In this document: positions 6,230 through 13,212 of the stretch, piece after piece | Position numbering within the stretch: the first letter of the stretch is position 1 | How the letters are laid out: every line of letters begins with the position of its first letter | Assembly: GCA_964539665.1 (NCBI GenBank) | Contig: CAZIKB010000108.1 | Coordinates: forward strand, 1-22,968 | From: CAZIKB01 sp964539665 | GTDB taxonomy: Bacteria > Zhuqueibacterota > Zhuqueibacteria > Oceanimicrobiales > Oceanimicrobiaceae | Direction: 5' to 3' | Length of the DNA stretch: 22,968 bases | Position numbers and translations under genes: made by a program | Notes under the pieces: model-generated | Told to the model about the DNA's origin: nothing | Databases searched by the model: none | Seen by the model: only the letters and a program-made list of their open reading frames with translations

Positions 6230-7261
6230 GTGCAAAAAATTGACCTGCGGAGCGACACAGTTACCCAACCCACTTCCGGCATGCGCCAGGCCATGGCTGA
6301 GGCAGAAGTAGGCGATGATGTATTCGGTGAAGATCCAACTGTAAATAAACTACAGGAAAAGATTGCAGAATTACTTGGAAAAGAAACCGCTTTATTTGTA
6401 CCCAGCGGAACTATGGGAAATGAAATTTGTATTAAGTGTCACACCCGTCGTGGTGATGAAGTGATTTGTGAATATGGTTGTCATATTTACAATTTTGAAT
6501 CGGGAGGGGTTTCCTTTCTGGCTGGAGTTCAAATACGCCCAATAGTGGGTAATCGAGGAGTCATTACTGCTGAACAAGTCGAAAAAGTCATCAATCCAAC
6601 CGAATATCATTTTCCGCAATCGAAGGTTATTTCAATTGAAAATACGCACAATAGCTCAGGAGGTACTGTTTTTCCACTTGAGGAATTAGCCAGGCTTTAC
6701 GATTTAGCGCAAAACCGGGGATTAAAACTGCATTTAGATGGAGCAAGAATCTGGAACGCCTCCATCGCCACCGGCATTGCGGTTAAGAAGTATGCCCAGT
6801 TTTGTGACACAATTTCAGTCTGCTTTTCAAAAGGTTTGGGTGCGCCAATAGGCTCCATAATTGCTGGCTCGGGAAAATTCATTAAAGAAGCTCATAGGTT
6901 TCGTAAAATTTATGGTGGTGGTATGCGCCAAGTTGGTATCCTGGCAGCGGCTGCATTGTACGCGCTTGAGAATAATTTTAATCGGTTAAAAGAAGATCAT
7001 GAAAATGCACATGTACTGGCTGAGAAGCTTTCAGCTATACCTGGATTAACTTTAGACCTTGAATCCGTTCACACTAATATAGTCATTTTAGATATAAAAA
7101 AGACAGGCCGGTCCGTTGCTGAAATCATCACCGAATTAAAAAATCGTGGCGTACTTGTCGTACCTTTTGGAAGTACGAGGATTCGAGCCGTCACGAATTT
7201 GAATGTCAGTCAAAATGATATTTATAGTGCTGTTCAAGTGTTCGAAGATATTTTTTCATAA
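6230..7261 (+). CDS. ltaE: Low-specificity L-threonine aldolase
   Basis: PLP enzyme that cleaves L-threonine or L-allo-threonine to glycine and acetaldehyde. It begins with the family hallmark IDLRSDTVTQPT and continues with GDDVFGEDPTVNKLQ and ALFVPSGTMGNEI. LHLDGARIWNA contains the cofactor-binding Asp, and the Schiff-base lysine is K201 in CFSKGLGAPIGS. GTG 6230 is chosen because AAAGGA lies seven bases before it, the promoter places the transcript start near 6191, and the protein then starts just ahead of the conserved segment. The resulting 343 residues match the usual length. An in-frame TTG at 6191 would add a 13-residue tail with no family support. A terminator follows, so it is probably monocistronic. 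Stereospecificity cannot be read from sequence. Confidence 0.93.
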   Translation: MQKIDLRSDTVTQPTSGMRQAMAEAEVGDDVFGEDPTVNKLQEKIAELLGKETALFVPSGTMGNEICIKCHTRRGDEVICEYGCHIYNFESGGVSFLAGVQIRPIVGNRGVITAEQVEKVINPTEYHFPQSKVISIENTHNSSGGTVFPLEELARLYDLAQNRGLKLHLDGARIWNASIATGIAVKKYAQFCDTISVCFSKGLGAPIGSIIAGSGKFIKEAHRFRKIYGGGMRQVGILAAAALYALENNFNRLKEDHENAHVLAEKLSAIPGLTLDLESVHTNIVILDIKKTGRSVAEIITELKNRGVLVVPFGSTRIRAVTNLNVSQNDIYSAVQVFEDIFS

Positions 7262-7268
7262 TTCCATC

Positions 7269-7296
7269 CATCTGATTTAACATTAGATGCTTTTTT
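7269..7296 (+). terminator. Intrinsic terminator after threonine aldolase
   Basis: CATCTGAT (7269-7276) pairs with ATTAGATG (7282-7289), with one G-U wobble, around the loop TTAAC. One C and then six T residues (7291-7296) follow. It separates ltaE from the trkA operon. Confidence 0.65.
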
Positions 7297-7332
7297 AGAT
7301 AATAAGAAAAATAAAAGCGGAGAAATATAGAA

Positions 7333-8679
7333 TTGCGTATACTGATTATTGGGGCTGGTGAGGTTGGCTTTCACCTGGCTAAGATCTTTTCCAAAGAAAA
7401 TCATCAGGTAGTTATAATTGATTCTGATAAGGATAAAATTGACCGGGCAGAATCGTCGTTAGATATATTAGCTATTGAGGGTATGGGTTCGAGTGTCCAA
7501 ACCCTTGTGAAAGCCGGAATAAAAGATGCTGAGTTGTTAATTGCTGTTTCAGCGATTGATGAAGTGAACATTATAGCCTGCATGCTGGCGGATAAGTTTG
7601 ACGTACCCCGAAAAATTGCTCGTGTAAGAAATCAGGAATATACAGAATCAAATGCGGTATTAACGCCGGAGCAGTTAGGGATTGATTTGATCATTAATCC
7701 TGAATTTGAGACTGCACAAGAAATCGTATTGCTCCTCCGGCGTTCGGCAGCAACAGATGTAATTGAATTTGCTAATGGTGCAATTCAATTAGTTGGGCTT
7801 AGGCTGGATTCAAAAGCCAAAGTCATTTCGAAGAAACTGCGCGAAATAAGTATGAGCATTCCTGCTCTTACTTTTCGAACGGTAGCTATTTTTAGAAACG
7901 ACAAAACCATAATTCCAACGGGAGAAGATTATTTTCATGCTGGCGATCAAATCTTTGTGGTTTCAAAAACCGAATCAGTACCAACGCTCCTGGATCTATG
8001 TGGTAAAAAAGATGAACGAATGGAGAAAATCATGATTTTAGGGGGTGGGAAAGTAGGTCGCTTCGCGGCTAAAGAATTAGAAAGCGAGAAACATTTGGAT
8101 ATACGACTGATCGAATCCAGCCGGTGGAAATCTCAATTCGTAGCGGAACAACTCAAGCGAACACTGGTCATTCGCGGTGATGGTACGGATGTTGACTTAC
8201 TGGCTGCTGAGGGCATAATTGATATGGATGCTTTTGTCGCTGTTACAGATGATGAAGAGTCGAACATTATTACATCCTTATTATCTAAACACTTAGGTGT
8301 CCGCCGAACCATTACAATGGTATCTCAGGCAAGTTATATTCCTCTAATGAAATCCATCGGCCTGGATGCAACAGTAGATAAACGAATCATAACAGCCAAC
8401 GCAATTGCACGATTTATTCATCGCGGCGAGGTAGTATCGGTCGCGACTTTGAAGGGTATTGACGCTGAAGCAATTGAGCTGGTCGCACAGGAAGATTCGC
8501 CCATTATTAAAAAGCGTTTAAAGGACCTTAAGTTTCCTGATGCGGCTCTTATTGGCGCAGTAACACGTAATGGTAACGTCTTTGTACCTGTTGGAAATAC
8601 GTTGATTAAGCCTCAGGACAAAGTAGTGGTTTTTGCTTTGCCAAAAGCAGTTGCAAGTGTTGAAAAAATGTTTGGATAA
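7333..8679 (+). CDS. trkA: Trk potassium uptake, NAD-binding regulatory protein
   Basis: Peripheral cytoplasmic regulator of the TrkH potassium channel. It has the full TrkA plan: two RCK units in tandem. The first Rossmann domain opens with ILIIGAGEVGFHLA and IIDSD (residues 3-32), followed by a TrkA_C domain near 140-215. The second begins with IMILGGGKVGRFAA near 234, followed by another TrkA_C near 370-448. The 448 residues match the E. coli protein type. The start codon is TTG at 7333, with GGAG ten bases upstream, and the fold begins at the first residues, so no further upstream start is needed. Its stop overlaps the trkH start (TAATG), indicating translational coupling. Confidence 0.95.
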   Translation: MRILIIGAGEVGFHLAKIFSKENHQVVIIDSDKDKIDRAESSLDILAIEGMGSSVQTLVKAGIKDAELLIAVSAIDEVNIIACMLADKFDVPRKIARVRNQEYTESNAVLTPEQLGIDLIINPEFETAQEIVLLLRRSAATDVIEFANGAIQLVGLRLDSKAKVISKKLREISMSIPALTFRTVAIFRNDKTIIPTGEDYFHAGDQIFVVSKTESVPTLLDLCGKKDERMEKIMILGGGKVGRFAAKELESEKHLDIRLIESSRWKSQFVAEQLKRTLVIRGDGTDVDLLAAEGIIDMDAFVAVTDDEESNIITSLLSKHLGVRRTITMVSQASYIPLMKSIGLDATVDKRIITANAIARFIHRGEVVSVATLKGIDAEAIELVAQEDSPIIKKRLKDLKFPDAALIGAVTRNGNVFVPVGNTLIKPQDKVVVFALPKAVASVEKMFG

Positions 8680-10121
8680 TGAACATCAAATCTGTTCTTC
8701 GCGTTCTGGGAGCCTTACTTGTTTTTGAGGGCTTGTTTCTGTTGTTACCCCTGGGTTTTTCTTTATACTACAATGATGGCGATTTTACCGCACTGCTGCT
8801 ATCCATTTTGATCATTATATTAGTAGGTATGGTTTTATGGAGAGTTACCCCGGGCAAACGAGAACTCAGAATTCGAGAAGGATTTGCAGTTGTTACATTT
8901 GGTTGGTTCCTGTTAGCAAGCTTTGGCACACTGCCTTTTCTACTTTCTGATTTTGACATTTCTTTCACGGATGCATTCTTTGAAATCATGTCCGGTTTTA
9001 CTACAACCGGCGCTACAATACTCCCGGATGTAGAATCGCTTCCTCATGGTCTTCTATTCTGGCGCAGCTTAACCCACTGGTTGGGTGGCATGGGAATCAT
9101 TGTATTATCTCTGGCTATTCTGCCAATGTTAGGTGTTGGAGGAATGCAGTTGTTTAAAGCAGAAGTGCCCGGCCCAGAAGTAGATAAACTACAACCCAGA
9201 ATGCAGGACACGGCAAAAATTCTTTGGGGAGTTTATCTTTTATTCACGATAGTTGAAACGGTTCTTTTGAAATATGGCGGCATGACCATATTTGATGCGT
9301 TATGTCACACATTTGGAACGATGGCTACCGGCGGTTTCTCTACTAAAAATGCCGGGATTGGCCATTTTAACAGCTCTTTCATCGAATATGTAATAACCTT
9401 CTTTATGATTGTAGCCGGGACTAATTTTGCACTTCATTACCGCATGCTCAGAGGTGATTATAAGAGTTATTTTAATAGCAGTGAATTCCGGTTTTATATT
9501 GGAATAATTATTTTTGTTACCGCGTTTATTTATCTGGATCTTTATGTTGACCAACATTATAATTCCGCCAAATCATTTGAGAAATCTATATTTCAAGTAA
9601 CCTCATTGCTGACAACCACGGGTTTTCATTCCGCAAATTATGAAAACTGGTCGGTTTCTTCACAACTGATTCTAATCGTGTTAATGTTTATTGGTGGATG
9701 TGCTGGTTCAACAGGTGGAGGCATCAAAGTCGTTCGAATTCATTTGGCAGTTAAGTACGGTATTGTGCAATTTAAAAAACTTCTACATCCGCATGCAGTA
9801 CTTCCAATTCGTTTGAGTAATCGGTCCGTTCCACCAGAGGCGGTAACAGATGTATTAGGATTTTTACTGCTTTATATTATGATCTTCGTGGTTGCATCAC
9901 TGTTTATGAGTTTATTGGGCCTGGATATGGTAACATCAGTGAGTACAGTCATCTCTACTCTGGGGAATATCGGCCCGGGTGTTGGCACTATCGGACCTAC
10001 TGAAAATTATGCTCATATTCCAGTAGTTGGAAAATGGCTGCTCAGTTTCCTGATGTTAACAGGCCGCCTGGAAATCTATACTGTTTTAATCATTTTGAAT
10101 CGCAATTTTTGGACAAAATAG
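8679..10121 (+). CDS. trkH: Trk potassium uptake, channel subunit
   Basis: Inner-membrane K+-translocating subunit of the Trk system. The four pore-loop repeats are visible: SGFTTTGATIL near residues 104-114, FGTMATGGFST near 211-221, LTTTGFHS near 308-315 and STLGNIGPG near 426-434. Each carries the selectivity-filter glycine. The conserved GCAGSTGGGIKVVR stretch near 340-353, the intramembrane gating loop region, is present. About ten hydrophobic segments occupy 480 residues, the usual size. It overlaps trkA by one base and ends eight bases before the binding-protein gene, placing potassium uptake and the downstream sensory genes on one probable transcript. Confidence 0.95.
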   Translation: MNIKSVLRVLGALLVFEGLFLLLPLGFSLYYNDGDFTALLLSILIIILVGMVLWRVTPGKRELRIREGFAVVTFGWFLLASFGTLPFLLSDFDISFTDAFFEIMSGFTTTGATILPDVESLPHGLLFWRSLTHWLGGMGIIVLSLAILPMLGVGGMQLFKAEVPGPEVDKLQPRMQDTAKILWGVYLLFTIVETVLLKYGGMTIFDALCHTFGTMATGGFSTKNAGIGHFNSSFIEYVITFFMIVAGTNFALHYRMLRGDYKSYFNSSEFRFYIGIIIFVTAFIYLDLYVDQHYNSAKSFEKSIFQVTSLLTTTGFHSANYENWSVSSQLILIVLMFIGGCAGSTGGGIKVVRIHLAVKYGIVQFKKLLHPHAVLPIRLSNRSVPPEAVTDVLGFLLLYIMIFVVASLFMSLLGLDMVTSVSTVISTLGNIGPGVGTIGPTENYAHIPVVGKWLLSFLMLTGRLEIYTVLIILNRNFWTK

Positions 10122-10129
10122 TCTCGCTT

Positions 10130-11386
10130 ATGTTAAAGAGCTTTTTTAAAAAGATAATATCTTTCCTATTTCTACTATGTTTTACCTCGGGTACATTTTG
10201 TCTTTACAATTTGAATATTGTCTCAGCACAGGGAGTAAATCAAAAAGATTACAGGCAGCTTGTGATTGGCGATTTGCTGGGCAGAACTGATATTCGAGAA
10301 ATAGAAGTGTTTACCAAATTTGGATACGTGAGCATATTTGGAAGTGAAAATAATAAACCATTTGATTTGGTAAACAGTAGCCCTGCACATATAGAATTAA
10401 GGTATAATCCTTCGTATGGATTAAACTTTAATAATCCTCACAGTCTGTTATATAAATTCTATGATTCGGAGAGGGCATTAATCTCGGCGCTTATTCTTGA
10501 TGAAGTAGATTTTGCGGTGTTAGAAAACGAAGTTTCAGCACGGGAAGTGGCCAGCTCGAACAATCATTTTTTACCTTTACCATTAAATATGACGCCAAAT
10601 ACTGTTAAATTAATATGCTACAATTATCGTAATAAAATTTTAAAATCCTCAAAAGTACGCATTGCTTTGGCTTATGCTATTAATCATAATCATATAATAA
10701 ACAAGATTATATTAGGAGGTAAAGCGAATATCGCGAGAGGACCATTTGATGATGATTCCCCGCTTTACAACTCAGGTATGGAATCCTATAAATATAGTCC
10801 TAAATCGGCAATTGAATTGCTTAAAATGTGGCGATGGTGGGATTCTGATGACGACGGTATATTAGATACTGCCGGTGTCCCATTTCGCATAACCTTGTAT
10901 TTTCAAAAAGGACTAATTCTGGACGAAGCCATCTCCAGGCAAATTAGAATTGACCTTCTAAAAATTGGTGTGGATGTTATACCAATAGCCTTGACTAAAA
11001 GTGAAATCAATGCTCATCTCAGGTCAGGCGATTTTGATGCTGTGTTAATGGATCACACATTTGAAAATAACATTCAAAGTTTAGAAGAGTTTTTTTCTGC
11101 AAAAGGGGCCAAAAATTATATGGGGTATGTTAGTAGGTCATTTGAAAATTTAATAAGATTATATCACCAAAACAACGATTCCGATATAAGACAAGCGCTA
11201 ATAAAAAGAATGCAAAATGTATTAAACACTGAGCAGCCTGTAAACTTTCTCTATTTTAAATGGCTGACTCATTATATGGTGAATGTCAATAAATTCGAAA
11301 ACTATCGTAACATTGAAAGTCGGGATGCGATGGGTCAGATACGGCCTTTTGAACAATGGATCATTAAGGATTTTGTTGAGAAGTAG
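10130..11386 (+). CDS. Shortened family-5 extracellular solute-binding protein
   Basis: Exported protein related to peptide/nickel-type solute-binding proteins (SBP_bac_5). An in-frame ATG at 10034 lies inside trkH; the ATG at 10130 begins a signal peptide (MLKSFFKK, a hydrophobic core, cleavage likely after VSA near residue 35), so I use it. Family features include IELRYNPSYG, an ALILDEVDFAVLE segment (usual GEVD), SKVRIALAYAINHNHII near residue 174-187, and the WWDSDDDGILD-x5-PF segment near 236-251. At 418 residues it lacks the first 100 or more residues of a standard member, namely the early part of lobe I. No permease or ATPase gene is present. It ends two bases before the histidine kinase, which suggests a sensory partner role. 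Ligand is unknown. Confidence 0.8.
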   Translation: MLKSFFKKIISFLFLLCFTSGTFCLYNLNIVSAQGVNQKDYRQLVIGDLLGRTDIREIEVFTKFGYVSIFGSENNKPFDLVNSSPAHIELRYNPSYGLNFNNPHSLLYKFYDSERALISALILDEVDFAVLENEVSAREVASSNNHFLPLPLNMTPNTVKLICYNYRNKILKSSKVRIALAYAINHNHIINKIILGGKANIARGPFDDDSPLYNSGMESYKYSPKSAIELLKMWRWWDSDDDGILDTAGVPFRITLYFQKGLILDEAISRQIRIDLLKIGVDVIPIALTKSEINAHLRSGDFDAVLMDHTFENNIQSLEEFFSAKGAKNYMGYVSRSFENLIRLYHQNNDSDIRQALIKRMQNVLNTEQPVNFLYFKWLTHYMVNVNKFENYRNIESRDAMGQIRPFEQWIIKDFVEK

Positions 11387-11388
11387 AC

Positions 11389-13179
11389 ATGTTTAAATTC
11401 GTAAACAAAATCAAGATCAGACATCGTCTTTTGACGCGTCTGCTTATTTCTTATGTACTCATTACTTCTTTGCCACTGTTATTTACAAGTAGAGTTCTTT
11501 TGAATACAACTCAGGATTCTATTAAAAAAACCATCTTAGAAAGAAATTTAGAATTCAGCATCCGTTCTGCGAGATTAATTGAATTGAAATTAAAAACAGC
11601 CAGAGAAATTATTGAATATTTGGCAAAAAGCAAATCAATTTACGAAATGAATAAAAGTACTATCGACTTGTCAATAAATACGATTGTAACTGAATTTGAT
11701 CTTTTTAACAAGATTGGGGTTATAGATACCTTGGGTCATGAGGTCGCGTCAACCCAGTTTGAAGGTTATGCCCCTGAACAATTTAGCAGCAAGCCCTTGG
11801 AATCAGCCGTTCTGAACGGTTTCAGTTTCAGGTCAGATGTTTATGTTTCAGACGAGCGTTTGCCTTTGCTGGATATAGGCGAACCCATAAAATTGTATGA
11901 TGATATTGTTGGTATTCTTTATGCCGTTGTAGATTTAAAAGCCATGTGGGAATTAATCCGGGAAAATGTAATTGGTAACAAGGGTGAAGCCTTTATTTTT
12001 AATAAAGAGGGTGTTTTCATTGCTCATTCAAATCCAAGAAAAGTTTACGGGAAAAGAGTTTTTAGTAACCAGAACATAATAAACAAAATTAAACTTGGAG
12101 AAAATGGTCAGATTATTTATAAAACCGATCAAAATATTGAAATGGTGTCTGCTTACGCTCCAATAGGAGATTATGGTTGGGGCGCCATGATTCAACAACC
12201 GACATCAGAGGCGTTTGAACCGGCTATTAGAATGCGAGTACGCGTCATTCAATTTATGCTGGCAAGTGTGTTTTTAGCCTTTCTTCTGGCTTATGGCTAT
12301 TCCAGATGGATAGTCAAACCTGTTAATCATTTGGTTTCAGGGATGGATAAATTCTCAGAAGGCAAATTAAACTATCGCATTGAAAAGGTTAGCAGCGACG
12401 AAATAGGCACCCTGGCAGAATACTTTAATGAAATGGCAGATCGTTTGATTGAATTCCAGGACACTTTAAAACGCAATGAGCGATTGCAAACCCTGGGTAA
12501 ATTAGCTTCGGTCCTATCACATGAAATCAGAAATCCGCTCAACTCTATGGTCATTAACATGCAAATTTTAAAGCGTGAAATTTCAAAACAAATAGTGAAT
12601 AAAGACCGGGTTGAAAACTTTTATGGAATCCTTGCTACAGAAATTAAACGAGTTGACCAGTTGGTGGCCGATTTTCTGCTTATTGCACGGCCTCCAACAT
12701 TAGAGATTACCAAAGTTGTTTTAAATGAACTCCTGGATGAGGTTTTAATGATGCACGCGGCTGAATCTTTAAAAAGAGGCATCCGAATAGAACGTGGTTA
12801 CGATAATGCTCCAATCGAAGCAAATGTTGATGGCGCCAAAATGAGGCAGGTTTTTATTAATCTGACACTTAATGCCATGCAAGCCATGCGCGGTGGAGGC
12901 AAAATAAAAATAGAATTAAAAAAAATAAACAACGTTGCAAATGCTAAACAAAATCTTAAAGGAAAATCAATTTTAGTTTCATTTGAAGATTCAGGCCGTG
13001 GTATTAATGTTGAAGATATGAGCAGAATTTTTGATTTTTATTTTTCAACAAAAACAGGTGGTTCCGGTTTGGGATTAGCTATTGTTCAACAAATCGTGGA
13101 AGAACACCACGGTACAATCAGAGTAGAAAGTAAAGTTGATAAGGGCACAACTTTTACTATCCACCTTCCACAAGATTGA
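11389..13179 (+). CDS. Cache-HAMP sensor histidine kinase
   Basis: Membrane sensor kinase of 596 residues. Order: TM1 at about 13-32, an extracytoplasmic double-Cache-type region at about 33-283 (with GEAFIFNKEGVFIAHSNP and the later SAYAPIGDYGWGAMIQQP, typical of membrane-proximal Cache), TM2 at about 285-303, HAMP at about 304-356, HisKA with LSHEIRNPLNS and the phospho-acceptor H378, then HATPase_c with N495 (NLTLNAMQAM), the D534 box (EDSGRGI) and GGSGLGLAI near 556. All catalytic boxes are intact. It has no fused receiver and no adjacent response regulator. It follows the binding-protein gene by two bases, so the two are probably made together. The kinase core is of the class that often serves NtrC-type regulators, which is suggestive only. 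Confidence 0.93.
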   Translation: MFKFVNKIKIRHRLLTRLLISYVLITSLPLLFTSRVLLNTTQDSIKKTILERNLEFSIRSARLIELKLKTAREIIEYLAKSKSIYEMNKSTIDLSINTIVTEFDLFNKIGVIDTLGHEVASTQFEGYAPEQFSSKPLESAVLNGFSFRSDVYVSDERLPLLDIGEPIKLYDDIVGILYAVVDLKAMWELIRENVIGNKGEAFIFNKEGVFIAHSNPRKVYGKRVFSNQNIINKIKLGENGQIIYKTDQNIEMVSAYAPIGDYGWGAMIQQPTSEAFEPAIRMRVRVIQFMLASVFLAFLLAYGYSRWIVKPVNHLVSGMDKFSEGKLNYRIEKVSSDEIGTLAEYFNEMADRLIEFQDTLKRNERLQTLGKLASVLSHEIRNPLNSMVINMQILKREISKQIVNKDRVENFYGILATEIKRVDQLVADFLLIARPPTLEITKVVLNELLDEVLMMHAAESLKRGIRIERGYDNAPIEANVDGAKMRQVFINLTLNAMQAMRGGGKIKIELKKINNVANAKQNLKGKSILVSFEDSGRGINVEDMSRIFDFYFSTKTGGSGLGLAIVQQIVEEHHGTIRVESKVDKGTTFTIHLPQD

Positions 13180-13212
13180 AAACGAATTGCCCAAAAGAAG
13201 GAGGAAATAGAT

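Noticed and set aside
10034..10129. Longer start for the binding protein inside trkH
   Set aside because: The extra 32 residues are trkH sequence in another frame and would displace the signal peptide from the N-terminus.
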